Positions 17,958 through 28,503 of a stretch of DNA of 61,757 nt are shown in pieces. Below the pieces are notes generated by a model that saw only the letters and a list, made by a program, of their open reading frames with translations, was not told the origin of the DNA and made no database searches. Each line of letters opens with the position of its first letter. Position 1 is the first letter of the stretch. The position numbers and the translations under genes are program-made. Source of the DNA: Draconibacterium mangrovi (lineage in GTDB: Bacteria > Bacteroidota > Bacteroidia > Bacteroidales > Prolixibacteraceae); contig NZ_JAAAGB010000019.1 of assembly GCF_010586825.1 (NCBI RefSeq), forward strand, positions 1 to 61,757, in the 5' to 3' direction.

Positions 17958-17999
17958 AAGTCCCGGTTGACATTGGTTGTCGATCGGGACTTTTTTTTT
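17958..17999 (+). terminator. Rho-independent terminator after porin-FMN operon
   Basis: AAGTCCCG (17958-17965) pairs with CGGGACTT (17985-17992), with further pairing inside, and nine T residues run from 17991. Confidence 0.9.
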
Positions 18000-18029
18000 G
18001 AGTAGGCATAACATTCAGGCTAAGTACTT

Positions 18030-18185
18030 AGATTGCTTCTCCGTCAGCTGACAGATCGCAATGACATTCTTTGGATGTTTAAACCTGCAGCGGACAATGA
18101 CCTGTTTTATCCCGGCACGATTCTCTTCTGTCCGCTGCCCTGAACCTGTATATACCGTGTCATTGCGAGCGAAGTGAAGCAATCT
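18030..18185. repeat. MITE-like element with GATTGCTT...CAATGACA inverted ends
   Basis: The left end AGATTGCTTC (18030-18039) with TCGCAATGACA (18056-18066) is mirrored at the right by TGTCATTGCGA (18158-18168) and GAAGCAATCT (18176-18185). The 156-bp unit has no gene. Sequences of the GATTGCTTC...CATTGCGA type recur in many unrelated bacterial genomes as short inverted-repeat elements. The left arm also holds a CCGTCAGCTGAC core. Confidence 0.55.
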
Positions 18186-18394
18186 ACGCCTGCTACACCA
18201 CCCCGTCAGCGAAAGCAGGTATTATCATCCAACTTAATAGCTCACATTGCTGACACTCCTCCTGAAAGGTGGAGAAATCCGTGAAGTGATGTTCTGTCAC
18301 ATTAAAAATAAAATGAATATGCAGCACAAGTTTAGATTCAGGCCAGTGTCTAATTCTGAAAACATTGATTTTTATTCAACAAAAATTGTAATTC

Positions 18395-19204
18395 ATGAAT
18401 CTACTCAACAGACGATCAGGAAAAATGATCGGCTACATTTTCCTTTCTTTATTTTTCTTTTCGTGTGCTAAAATTCCAGTGTATCAAAGCCAGGATCTTT
18501 CCGGCAAACCAACTCCTGAATTTTCAGCTATTCCAACTACCCATTTTGATAAAAAAAATAATATCCGGTATGGAGTGGCGGTGAATGACACGAACTTCTT
18601 TTTTACGGCTACTTTGTGCGACCGTAACACTTACCCCCGGATTATGCGCAGCGGACTAAACCTGTATTTCGATCCGCAAGGCAAAAAAAGTAAAAAGTAT
18701 GCACTTAAGATTGAACGTTCTCCAGATCAGTTGAACCGGCAAAATTTACAAGGCCGGCCAATGCAAGAGCCGGGGATGAACGGGAATATGGCCGCAGCCA
18801 TAAACACCGCGTTAAAAAAAGTAACCTGGGATGCCAACGGCGAAGAATTTACCTTTTACCGCAGCCCACACTTGTATGCTATTGAAGTCAATTTTACGAC
18901 CAACAAATACAACGAGCTTGTTTTAGAATTGCAAATGCCGATAAAAGAAATTCCGGTTGCCGGAGATCATACTTTCTCCGCGGGATTGGAAATGGGAAGT
19001 TCTGTTCCCCCCGTGAAAGGAAGCGGATCCATGTCAAATTATTCCGGTTCCGGACGAGGCAGAGGCTCAGGAGGAGGAATGGGAAGAATGTCCGGCGGCG
19101 GCGGCGGCGGCGGTCGTGGCGGGCAGATGAAAGGCATGCAGCAACACCCAACCGGCGCAAGCTCATCCTCGGCGGTTTCTTCGTGGTTTAAGGTTGCTTT
19201 ATAA
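18395..19204 (+). CDS. Lipoprotein with Gly-rich tail, unknown function
   Basis: A 269-residue lipoprotein: a hydrophobic N-terminus with lipobox FFFSC (Cys 24, or Cys 14 if the ATG at 18425 is used). The middle (about 45-200) looks like a folded beta-rich domain with no family I can name; the segments FFFTATLCDRNTYPRI and LYFDPQGKKSKKYALKIER suggest a DOMON-like or carbohydrate-associated sandwich, but this is a guess. The tail, about 205-250, is Gly/Ser/Arg-rich with a run of seven or eight glycines encoded by GGC repeats. It is alone in its unit, and 467 bp separates it from the preceding operon. Confidence 0.72.
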   Translation: MNLLNRRSGKMIGYIFLSLFFFSCAKIPVYQSQDLSGKPTPEFSAIPTTHFDKKNNIRYGVAVNDTNFFFTATLCDRNTYPRIMRSGLNLYFDPQGKKSKKYALKIERSPDQLNRQNLQGRPMQEPGMNGNMAAAINTALKKVTWDANGEEFTFYRSPHLYAIEVNFTTNKYNELVLELQMPIKEIPVAGDHTFSAGLEMGSSVPPVKGSGSMSNYSGSGRGRGSGGGMGRMSGGGGGGGRGGQMKGMQQHPTGASSSSAVSSWFKVAL

Positions 19205-19320
19205 ATTGGATCTATTCTCGTTGCCCTTACGGACAACGCTTTTATTTTGTGGACCTTTGGCCCTATCGGTTTAGGGGCAACGCCCCGATACTTATCAGCA
19301 TCGTCCATAAGGGCGATGAA

Positions 19321-19353
19321 AAACAAAAAAAGGCACGGAAAACTCCGTGCCTT
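19321..19353 (-). terminator. Terminator for cysH (minus strand)
   Basis: AAGGCACGGA (19330-19339) and TCCGTGCCTT (19344-19353) form a 10-bp stem. On the minus strand a T-run follows (the A-run at 19325-19331 on the plus strand). Confidence 0.85.
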
Positions 19354-19375
19354 ATAGCTATAGTGTAATTTGAAT

Positions 19376-20083
19376 CTACTTTTTTACAGAGTGCAGCCCG
19401 CACTCTTTACCAGATCCCTGCTCCCACCACCAGCGTCCGGCGCGGAAATCCTCGCCCGGCTGAATGGCACGTGTACACGGCTGGCAACCGATACTCACAA
19501 AACCTTTGTCGTGCAGCACATTGTAGGGAACGTTGTATTTTTTCACCCAGTCGATGGTTTCTTCCAGGCTCCACTCCATTAGCGGATTGAATTTTACAAT
19601 GTCGTTTCCTGCGTCGTACTCAAAAAATTTCATGTCGCTTCGGTTTTCCGATTGCGAAGCGCGTAATCCGGTAATCCAAATCTCGTTTCCGGCCAGGGCA
19701 CGTTTTAACGGAATTACCTTGCGGATGTAACAACACTCTTTGCGGTTTTCCAGCGACTCGTAAAAGCTAAAAGGCCCTTTTTCGTCGAGCAGTTTTTCCA
19801 CTTCTTCAGTTGGCGGGAAATACGCTTTAATCGGCTTGTTGTATTTTTCGAGCGTACTGCGGTACACTTTGTAAGTTTCGGGAAACAAACGGCCGGTATC
19901 CAAAGTAACCACTTTTATGGGCAGCTCGTTCTTAAAAATGATATCGGTAATTACCTGATCTTCGTAACCAAAACTGGTGGTAAAAACCACTTTGTCAGGA
20001 TGCTGCTCAACCAGGAATTGTAATTTTTCTACAATCGTTTTTTCTTCCAGTTGGGAGTTATACTTGTCGGTAAGTTGTTGCAT
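19376..20083 (-). CDS. cysH: Adenylyl-sulfate (APS) reductase
   Basis: This assimilatory reductase turns adenylyl-sulfate into sulfite using thioredoxin electrons. At 235 residues it carries the iron-sulfur binding cysteines C117-C118 (ECCYIRK) and C200/C203 (GCQPC), which bind [4Fe-4S] and mark APS rather than PAPS substrate preference, and the catalytic C228 in KECGLH near the C-terminus. The TSFGYEDQV and TLDTGRLFPET motifs bind the nucleotide. It stands alone, with a terminator just downstream; other cys genes are not in this window. Confidence 0.95.
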   Translation of the reverse strand: MQQLTDKYNSQLEEKTIVEKLQFLVEQHPDKVVFTTSFGYEDQVITDIIFKNELPIKVVTLDTGRLFPETYKVYRSTLEKYNKPIKAYFPPTEEVEKLLDEKGPFSFYESLENRKECCYIRKVIPLKRALAGNEIWITGLRASQSENRSDMKFFEYDAGNDIVKFNPLMEWSLEETIDWVKKYNVPYNVLHDKGFVSIGCQPCTRAIQPGEDFRAGRWWWEQGSGKECGLHSVKK

Positions 20084-20212
20084 ATTCTTTCACTATTTGA
20101 TGTCACTTTCCCTGTTCCAAATTAAAGATTTCTCGTTCATTCTTCACTCGAAATGACAGCTTTTTTAAACTTTTTTAATCTACATCAATCTCGGATCAAT
20201 CTAATTCAACCC

Positions 20213-21412
20213 CTATTCCACATATAAAACCAATCCCTTCAGGTATTCACTTTCAGGGTGGTAAATATCAACCGGATGATCAACCGGCTGGCTCATTTGG
20301 TGAAGAATGCGAACTTTACGTCCGGAAATTGCTGCTGCCGAAAAAACAGCTTCCCTGAATTTCTCTTTCGACACCACCTGCGAACACGAAAAGGTAAACA
20401 GAATTCCGCCTTTACGAATTTGCTCGAAAGCACGGGTGTTAATTCGTTTATAACCTTTTAATGCCTGCGTCAATGCGTTGCGGTGTTTGGCAAATGCCGG
20501 CGGATCAAGAATGATCAGATCGTATGTATCTTTAATGTCTTTCAGGTATTCAAAACCATCGATCACTGTTGATTTATGGCGTTGGTCTCCCGGAAAATTC
20601 AACTCTACATTCTCATCGGTCAATTCAATGGCAGTTGCCGATGCATCAACCGAATGCACCGATTTGGCACCTCCCTGCATGGCGTAAAACGAAAAACCTC
20701 CGGTGTAACAAAACATGTTCAGCACATCGCGGCCTTTCGAGAAATCCTGTACCAGCTTGCGGTTTTCGCGCTGGTCGACAAAAAATCCGGTTTTCTGTCC
20801 ATTCTCCCAGTCCACTTTAAAACGCAGTCCATGTTCCAGCACCTCGTGTGCTCCCGAAACATCGGGGCCGCCAAACAAATAACCGTCTTCCGATTTTACC
20901 TGGGCTTTAAAGGGCAATGTTTTTTCGCTTTTATTATAAATGGCTTTCAGGTGGTCGCCCATCACTTCCTGCAAGGCTTTCACCAGCTCTTCGCGAATAA
21001 GGTGCATACCAATAGAATGCGTTTGCATTACCGCTGTTCCGTTATAGAAATCAACGATCAGGCCCGGCATTCCGTCTCCCTCGGCATGTATCAATCTAAA
21101 AACATTCGTTTCCGGGTTATTCTCAAAACCTATTTTTTTACGCAGGTTCCAGGCACTTTCGATTTTGCTTTTCCAGAAATCGTAATCCGGCTCAACATCT
21201 TCAAACGACACAATACGAATAGCAATCGATCCGATCTGGTAGTGGCCCATTGCCAAAAACCGGTCCTGGTTCGAATACACTTTTACCATGTCGCCCTCGG
21301 CCGGTTTACCGTACATTTCTTTAATGGCTCCGGAGAATACCCACGGGTGAAAACGCAGCAATGACTGGTCTTTACCCGACTTTAATACAACTTTGACAAA
21401 CTCTTTTGCCAT
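20213..21412 (-). CDS. Class I SAM rRNA methyltransferase, RlmI-like
   Basis: A 399-residue enzyme with an N-terminal PUA domain (about 1-75) and a Rossmann methyltransferase domain: VLNMFCYTGGFS near 230, SVDAS near 255 and the ILDPPAFAKH segment near 315, followed by a late FTFSCSQ cysteine. RlmI makes 5-methylcytosine at position 1962 of 23S rRNA; the Cys and DPP motifs are compatible with a C5 methyltransferase. An upstream in-frame ATG at 21457 falls inside the exonuclease gene, so the start at 21412 (MAKEFV) was used; it is 2 nt after the upstream stop. It is the last gene of a three-gene minus-strand unit. Confidence 0.87.
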   Translation of the reverse strand: MAKEFVKVVLKSGKDQSLLRFHPWVFSGAIKEMYGKPAEGDMVKVYSNQDRFLAMGHYQIGSIAIRIVSFEDVEPDYDFWKSKIESAWNLRKKIGFENNPETNVFRLIHAEGDGMPGLIVDFYNGTAVMQTHSIGMHLIREELVKALQEVMGDHLKAIYNKSEKTLPFKAQVKSEDGYLFGGPDVSGAHEVLEHGLRFKVDWENGQKTGFFVDQRENRKLVQDFSKGRDVLNMFCYTGGFSFYAMQGGAKSVHSVDASATAIELTDENVELNFPGDQRHKSTVIDGFEYLKDIKDTYDLIILDPPAFAKHRNALTQALKGYKRINTRAFEQIRKGGILFTFSCSQVVSKEKFREAVFSAAAISGRKVRILHQMSQPVDHPVDIYHPESEYLKGLVLYVE

Positions 21413-21414
21413 CT

Positions 21415-21987
21415 CTAATTTTTTGAAAAGTTCTCGAAAATTTCCAGTGCAGCCCACGCGTCGGTGGCTGCATAATATTGTTGCGCTTCTGTTAATTCGC
21501 TGGCTTCCCAGTTGGTTAACTGCTGTCCTTTCGAAATACGGAAACCACAGGCAATGGCAGTCAGTTTTTTCAGACTGAAATTCTGAATGCCCATTTCTTT
21601 TGCCTCATCCTGCAACTCAACAAAACCACCCGGTTTAAAGGGCACAAATTCCTGTAAGCCTTTAATATCGTCTCGAATAGCAACACCCGGTTTTATCACA
21701 TTCTCGTTGGCCAGTAATTCCACAATTTCACGTGGCAAACCAATGCGGTTAATCCGGAATAAAAAAGCCTTGTTTTTGGTCGACAATTGCAGCAGGGCCA
21801 CTTTGTTTACCACGCCTTTTTTAAACGAAGGTTTTGTTTCGGTATCAAAGCCAATTATGCTTGCTCCGTTGAGCTCTTCTATGGCATGTTTTACCTGTTC
21901 TAATGAATCAACTAAAAAGATCTGGCCTTCAAAACGTTTTAAAGGCAGCCCCGTCAATTCTTCGTTTGATATTTTTTCTTTAAACAT
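21415..21987 (-). CDS. 3'-5' exonuclease (DEDDy, RNase D-like)
   Basis: A 190-residue exonuclease made of one DEDD domain. The metal-binding acids appear in GFDTETKP (about 47-54), the RDDIKGL segment near 104-110, and the DEDDy tyrosine with its aspartate in QQYYAATDAWAAL near 169-181. Single-domain members process structured RNA 3' ends or act on DNA. It lies between DUF5063 and the rRNA methyltransferase with 0-2 nt gaps, so an RNA role fits; substrate is unknown. Confidence 0.9.
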   Translation of the reverse strand: MFKEKISNEELTGLPLKRFEGQIFLVDSLEQVKHAIEELNGASIIGFDTETKPSFKKGVVNKVALLQLSTKNKAFLFRINRIGLPREIVELLANENVIKPGVAIRDDIKGLQEFVPFKPGGFVELQDEAKEMGIQNFSLKKLTAIACGFRISKGQQLTNWEASELTEAQQYYAATDAWAALEIFENFSKN

Positions 21988-22599
21988 TTATTCCTCTTCT
22001 TGATCGGTTCCCCAGAATTTATCAAGCCACTTGGGATTTCCTTTCCCGGGAACAGCTTCGTCATTACTACTTTCAGTCGAAAAATCAGCACCGCTGTAAA
22101 CCAGCATGTGCACGGCACGCATAACATTTACCAGCTGCTGCCCCCAAAACTCTTCAAAATGATAAATACACTCCGAAATTGCATCGTTCATTACTTCTTC
22201 GTTACCAATGCTGTAATTGGTGATACAATCCTTCAGATCCTGGTAAATATCCATCAGATTTTCGGAAACACTTGCCCGTACTGTTTCTTCTCCAAACTGA
22301 ATATTGGGGTCGAAAACTTCGTGAAAACCATCGTTCTCGCCCAACAACTGCAACCATTTCTGGTGCAATACATTGTAGTCGAGTTCGTTTACAAATTTCT
22401 CCAGTTCCTCTTCCATCACCATTTCAATCTTCCCAACAACCGAAGCCTTTAAATAGAGTAATGGCAACAACTTTTGCAGCTTTGCAAGATTTTCTTCTGC
22501 AGTGAGATGCGACACATTCTCGATGGTAGAACAGTACTCGTTAGCCACTGTTACAAATTCAACTACATTTTTTGAATATACGATCTGATCCATAGTCAC
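21988..22599 (-). CDS. DUF5063 domain protein
   Basis: A 203-residue acidic, all-helical protein of the DUF5063 family, known mainly from Bacteroidota. No signal or membrane segment is seen. Two conserved-looking parts are the N-terminal ENVSHLTAEENLAKLQKLLPLLYLKA stretch and the central FWGQQLVNVMRAVH segment; the final 25 residues are charged. It is the first gene of the unit with the exonuclease and RlmI-like genes, directly adjoining the exonuclease start (0 nt). Start may be the second Met (22593). No function is known. Confidence 0.8.
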   Translation of the reverse strand: MTMDQIVYSKNVVEFVTVANEYCSTIENVSHLTAEENLAKLQKLLPLLYLKASVVGKIEMVMEEELEKFVNELDYNVLHQKWLQLLGENDGFHEVFDPNIQFGEETVRASVSENLMDIYQDLKDCITNYSIGNEEVMNDAISECIYHFEEFWGQQLVNVMRAVHMLVYSGADFSTESSNDEAVPGKGNPKWLDKFWGTDQEEE

Positions 22600-23005
22600 A
22601 CCTAATTTCCCAATAATTAAACTGCTGCAAAAGTAGTAAAGATTTTTAAGACCGGAGAAAAGAGTTGAAATGGTAAATTAGTGAATGAGGAATTGAGTGA
22701 ATGAGGAAGAACTTTGTGGTTTAATTTTTCATTGTATCAAGTGAGAAATTGCGAACTGGGACTGTAAACTAAATACTGCGACTTTTTACTTTTGCCTTTT
22801 TACTTTTGCCTTGCGAAGGATTGAAGGATTGAAGGACTGAAGGAAAAAATGCATAAATGCTTTAATACGATAATGCTTAAATCCAAAAGCGGAGTTACTG
22901 AAAATTGTTAAACTGATAAATTGTAAAATTGCACTCGAAGCTAGTGGCTCGTAGCTCGTAGCTCGTGGCTAGAAGCTACCTTTTACTTTTGCCTTGAAAC
23001 GTCAA
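22600..23005. repeat. Word-like intergenic repeat, copy near 22.8 kb
   Basis: The 406-bp gap has no gene. It repeats the same ordered blocks seen at 13.0 and 14.4 kb: GAATGAGGAATTGAGTGAATG, TGCTTTAATACGATAATGC, CTGATAAATTGTAAAATTGC, then CTAGTGGCTCGTAGCTCG, then TACCTTTTACTTTTGCCTT (two TACTTTTG units occur). The genes at its sides point away from and towards it, so no promoter need lies here. Confidence 0.75.
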
Positions 23006-24904
23006 CTACTTCCATTCAAGCAGTCCGTCAACGCGGTAGATTATTTTTTTGTTATCGAGTAACCACTTAACTATTTCGCGCATTTTTTGTTGGTCGCCCT
23101 TAAGTTTAAACAAGAGGTTCTCGTAGGTACTTGGTTCTTCGAGCAACTTTTGCACACGTTTGCTAACGGTTTCAAATTCGTAATCGCTAAGCGCCAGTGC
23201 CTGTTTGGCTTTACAAATATCGCAGGTGCCACAGGGGGCAGCATCGCTTTCGCCAAAATAGTTCAACAAAATCAGGCTGCGGCAAGTTGCCGAATCGGTA
23301 GCATAATGAATTACCGACTCAATTTTTTCGGTGTAGTCCTTTTTCCGCAGATCGTAATTCTCTTTCGAGATCTTCAGGCGGTCGATATGCACTCGCTCTT
23401 TCGTAAAGTAGATAAACGGCGTTTGACTTTTCGGCACATAATCAATCACTTTCGACTGGCGCAAATGTTTCAGGTAATTATACACCTGGTCGCGGTTAAG
23501 CCCCGAACGTTTCGACAACAACTCTTCATCAACCGATACATAACCGGTGAATAAACCGGTGTACGAGCGCAACAGCAGTTTTATAAAATCGTCGAGTTTG
23601 GCGTTGGCCACCTGAAACTTGTAAAGCTCATCGCGCGAAATCGGGAAATAGACTCGCGAAGGACTGTCAACCTGCTCGGTAAATTCAAGGTATTCCTGGC
23701 GTTGCAAAATCTTCAGGCTATTGTAAACCATCGCCTGCTGAAATTTGTAGGCCTGGGCAAACCCCTGCAAGCTAAATTCGCGCACCTGCCCTTTTCCGTG
23801 GCCCACAGCGATTTGAAAATAGTTACACAGCGAATCGTAAATGCGTTTTATATTATCAATTTCGGGAAACGAAGTTGAAATATGCTTTTTCAACTTTGTG
23901 GTATCGGCATTATTATATAGTAACACCGCTGCCGATTTTTTCCCATCGCGGCCTGCCCTACCCGCCTCCTGGTAATAGGCCTCCAGCGAATCGGGCGCAT
24001 CAATATGAATCACAAAACGAACGTTGGCTTTGTCGATTCCCATTCCAAAGGCATTGGTAGCAACAATCACACGCGTTCTTCCGGTCAGCCAGTCGTCTTG
24101 CCGCGAACTACGAACAATATTTCCCAAACCGGCGTGGTAATAATCGGCCGAAATTCTGTTTTGCCTTAATTCTTCAGCAATTTCACGGGTGGCTTTACGG
24201 CTGCGCACATACACCACTCCCGAACCTTTACTTTTTTTCAGTGTATCCAGCAGATATCCGGTTTTATTCTCCACATGACGCACCAGGTAACTCAGGTTTT
24301 CGCGGTGAAAAGACATTTTTAACAAATTCTTCTCTTTGAAACCGAGCTTCTCCTGAATATCGTCGGCTACCTTAGGAGTTGCGGTTGCTGTTAAAGCCAG
24401 TATTTTAATTTTGGGCAGCAGCTCCCGCACTTTAATAATGCTTAAGTAACTGGGCCGAAAATCGTAGCCCCACTGCGAGATACAGTGCGCCTCGTCAACC
24501 GTTAACAGGTTTACTTTCATTTGCTCCAGGCGCTCTATAAAACGCTCTGAATTCAGGCGTTCGGGCGATACATATAAAAACTTGTAATTGCCCCAAACAG
24601 CGTTATCAAGCGTAAGTTTTATTTCGCGCGCCGACATACCGCTGTGCACGGCCAGGGCTTTTATCCCTTTCCGGTTCAGGTTCTCCACCTGGTCTTTCAT
24701 TAAAGCAATCAAGGGTGTAACCACCACACAAATGCCTTCGTACGCCAGCGAATAAACCTGAAAAGTTATTGATTTACCGCCTCCGGTTGGCATTAGTCCA
24801 AGCGTGTCATTACTCGCTGCAACAGACTCAATTATTTCGAGCTGCAGCGGCCGGAATTCGGGGTAGCCCCAATAGCGGGTAAGTATCTGCCTGAAGTCTT
24901 CCAT
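23006..24904 (-). CDS. recQ: RecQ-type ATP-dependent DNA helicase
   Basis: A 632-residue superfamily-2 helicase that unwinds DNA 3'-5' in recombination and replication repair. Motif I is LMPTGGGKS (K44), the DEAH box sits in VDEAHCISQWGYDFRP near 136-150, and motif VI (EAGRAGRDG) is near 325. A RecQ-C zinc site follows: C548-type cysteines in TCRSLILLNYFGE and APCGTCDICKA. A winged-helix region follows, but I see no HRDC domain, so this is the shorter RecQ form. It is transcribed divergently from guaB. Confidence 0.93.
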   Translation of the reverse strand: MEDFRQILTRYWGYPEFRPLQLEIIESVAASNDTLGLMPTGGGKSITFQVYSLAYEGICVVVTPLIALMKDQVENLNRKGIKALAVHSGMSAREIKLTLDNAVWGNYKFLYVSPERLNSERFIERLEQMKVNLLTVDEAHCISQWGYDFRPSYLSIIKVRELLPKIKILALTATATPKVADDIQEKLGFKEKNLLKMSFHRENLSYLVRHVENKTGYLLDTLKKSKGSGVVYVRSRKATREIAEELRQNRISADYYHAGLGNIVRSSRQDDWLTGRTRVIVATNAFGMGIDKANVRFVIHIDAPDSLEAYYQEAGRAGRDGKKSAAVLLYNNADTTKLKKHISTSFPEIDNIKRIYDSLCNYFQIAVGHGKGQVREFSLQGFAQAYKFQQAMVYNSLKILQRQEYLEFTEQVDSPSRVYFPISRDELYKFQVANAKLDDFIKLLLRSYTGLFTGYVSVDEELLSKRSGLNRDQVYNYLKHLRQSKVIDYVPKSQTPFIYFTKERVHIDRLKISKENYDLRKKDYTEKIESVIHYATDSATCRSLILLNYFGESDAAPCGTCDICKAKQALALSDYEFETVSKRVQKLLEEPSTYENLLFKLKGDQQKMREIVKWLLDNKKIIYRVDGLLEWK

Positions 24905-25001
24905 TAATACAAATTAAGAAATCATTTTAACCTTTAACAATTTTTATTCTTCAAAAGTAAGCACAGCTTAAATAAATCAGTTCTGGTCCACTATTTTTTT
25001 G

Positions 25002-25009
25002 TAGTTTTG
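25002..25009 (+). promoter_or_regulatory. Candidate guaB promoter, -7 element
   Basis: TAGTTTTG matches TAnnTTTG exactly, 31 nt before the guaB ATG. A convincing -33 element was not found at the usual spacing. Confidence 0.4.
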
Positions 25010-25034
25010 CGCTTTAATAAAAACATTAAAATAG

Positions 25035-26516
<1,482 letters not shown>

Positions 26517-26601
26517 GCGCGGGCTGCTTTTACCCGAAGGGGTGAAAAACAATCGCAATTTGCTCAAGCAGAGTTGTTCAAATATAAACCGATGGTGTAA
26601 A

Positions 26602-28503
26602 ATGAACAGAGTTTTCTTTTCATTGATTTTTTTTGTTGTCATTACCTTACAGGTTGTAGCACAATCTGACGAGGTGTTGTTAACGATTGATCAACACGAG
26701 GTTAGTAAAGATGAATTTGAATTCGTTTACAACAAAAACAACAGCAACCTGTATTCCGATGCCGATAGAAAAACACCCAAAGAATACCTGGAACTGTTCA
26801 TCAATTTTAAGCTGAAAGTTGTTGAAGCTGAAAATCTAAAAATGGACACCAGCCAGGCCTTTATTAATGAACTGGCCGGTTACAGAAAAGAAATTGCAGC
26901 GCCTTATCTCACCGATATTGATTTTAACGAACACCAGGTTGAAGAGCTTTACCGCCGCATGAAACTGGAGGTAAATGCAAGCCATATTTTGTTGGGTGTT
27001 GACAAAGATGCGTCGCCAGAACAAGAACAGCAGGTACTCGACAAAATTACTAACATTCGTAAGCAGATAATCGCCGGAAAACCTTTTGAGGATACCGCAA
27101 TGGAATACTCGGAAGATCCGTCGGCAGAAACAAATAAAGGCCATTTAAACTATTTTTCGGCTTTTACCATGGTGGCTCCTTTTGAAGATGCGGCATTTAA
27201 CACGCCTGTTGGAGAAGTTTCGGAGCCGGTGCGCACCGACTTTGGATACCATCTGATTAAGGTGCACGACACACGCCCCAACAAAGGAGAATTGCAGGTT
27301 GCCCACATACTGAAAAACGTGGGCAGGAATGCCACACCCGAAGAAAAAGCAAAAGCAAAAACGGCCATCGATTCCATTTATCAGTTGCTGCTCAACGGAG
27401 CTGATTTTGCGGCTTTGGCTAAAAACGAATCGCAGGACCGACGTTCTGCAGTACGTGGCGGAGAAATGCCCTGGTTTGCGGCAGGCAGAATTGTTAAGGA
27501 ATTTTCCGATCCGGCATTTGCGTTAAAAAACGATGGCGATATTTCGGAACCTGTTGAAACGCCTTTTGGCTATCACATTATAAAACGCCTAAGTGCGCGC
27601 CCGGTCCCTCCTTTTGAAGAAGCCCGCACGTTAATCGAAAGTCAGATAAAAAAAGATGCTGCACGCCAGGCATCAGGAAAAAAAGTGTTTGTTGAGAAAC
27701 TGAAAAAGGAGTATAACTTCTCGGAAAACGAAGCTGCCAAAGCAAAATTAGCTGAACTAACTGTTGCCGGCACTTCTGCTTTGCCCGAAGAAACTTTCTT
27801 TACTATCGACAATAAAAACCATGGAGCCGAAGAACTGACTGCGTTTATTACACAAAATAATATTAAAACGGGCTCTTACCTTTCGGTTTACGATAATTGG
27901 GTGACGGATGAGATCACAAATCTGGAAGACTCAAAACTGGAAGAGAAATACCCGGAGTTCCGCTATCTGATTAACGAATACCACGATGGCATTTTGCTGT
28001 TTAATATTTCGCAGGAAAAAATCTGGAACTATGCAGCGCAAGACACTGCAGGGTTGGAAGAATTCTACCAAAAGAACAAGGATAAACACCTTTGGGGAGA
28101 CCGTTTTAACGGACATATAATTACCTGCAAAAATGTGTTGGTTCGCGAAGAAGCGGAAAACCTGTTTGGTGCCGGTCTGAATGCTGACGAAGTACTCGCA
28201 CACATAAATGCTGATGGTGAAGAAGAACTGATTTCCATTGAAACCGGAGCTTGGGAAGAAGCCCAAAATCCGGTAGTGGATTATTACGTTTGGAACGGTA
28301 AAGACCCGGAAGATTTTGACAGTGCCACCACTTTTGTTCGTGGCGACAAAATTAAACCGGAGCCTAAAACGCTGAATGAAGCGCGCGGTCTTTTTATATC
28401 CGATTACCAGGATTACCTGGAAGAACAATGGATAAAAGAACTGCGCGGCAAGTACAAGGTTAAAGTGAATAAAAAACTGCTAAATTCCATCGAGGGTGTT
28501 TAA
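26602..28503 (+). CDS. Periplasmic PpiC-type peptidylprolyl isomerase, two parvulin domains
   Basis: A 633-residue exported protein: signal peptide ending near VVA-QS, a SurA-like N-terminal helical region, then two parvulin domains, at about 126-225 (HILLG...FGYHLIKV) and 232-335 (HILKNV...FGYHIIKR), then a long C-terminal region without a clear family. Parvulins catalyse prolyl isomerisation and chaperone outer-membrane proteins. An earlier in-frame start inside guaB was rejected since the ATG at 26602 opens the signal peptide. It is followed by the lipoprotein and SurA genes with overlaps. Confidence 0.88.
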   Translation: MNRVFFSLIFFVVITLQVVAQSDEVLLTIDQHEVSKDEFEFVYNKNNSNLYSDADRKTPKEYLELFINFKLKVVEAENLKMDTSQAFINELAGYRKEIAAPYLTDIDFNEHQVEELYRRMKLEVNASHILLGVDKDASPEQEQQVLDKITNIRKQIIAGKPFEDTAMEYSEDPSAETNKGHLNYFSAFTMVAPFEDAAFNTPVGEVSEPVRTDFGYHLIKVHDTRPNKGELQVAHILKNVGRNATPEEKAKAKTAIDSIYQLLLNGADFAALAKNESQDRRSAVRGGEMPWFAAGRIVKEFSDPAFALKNDGDISEPVETPFGYHIIKRLSARPVPPFEEARTLIESQIKKDAARQASGKKVFVEKLKKEYNFSENEAAKAKLAELTVAGTSALPEETFFTIDNKNHGAEELTAFITQNNIKTGSYLSVYDNWVTDEITNLEDSKLEEKYPEFRYLINEYHDGILLFNISQEKIWNYAAQDTAGLEEFYQKNKDKHLWGDRFNGHIITCKNVLVREEAENLFGAGLNADEVLAHINADGEEELISIETGAWEEAQNPVVDYYVWNGKDPEDFDSATTFVRGDKIKPEPKTLNEARGLFISDYQDYLEEQWIKELRGKYKVKVNKKLLNSIEGV

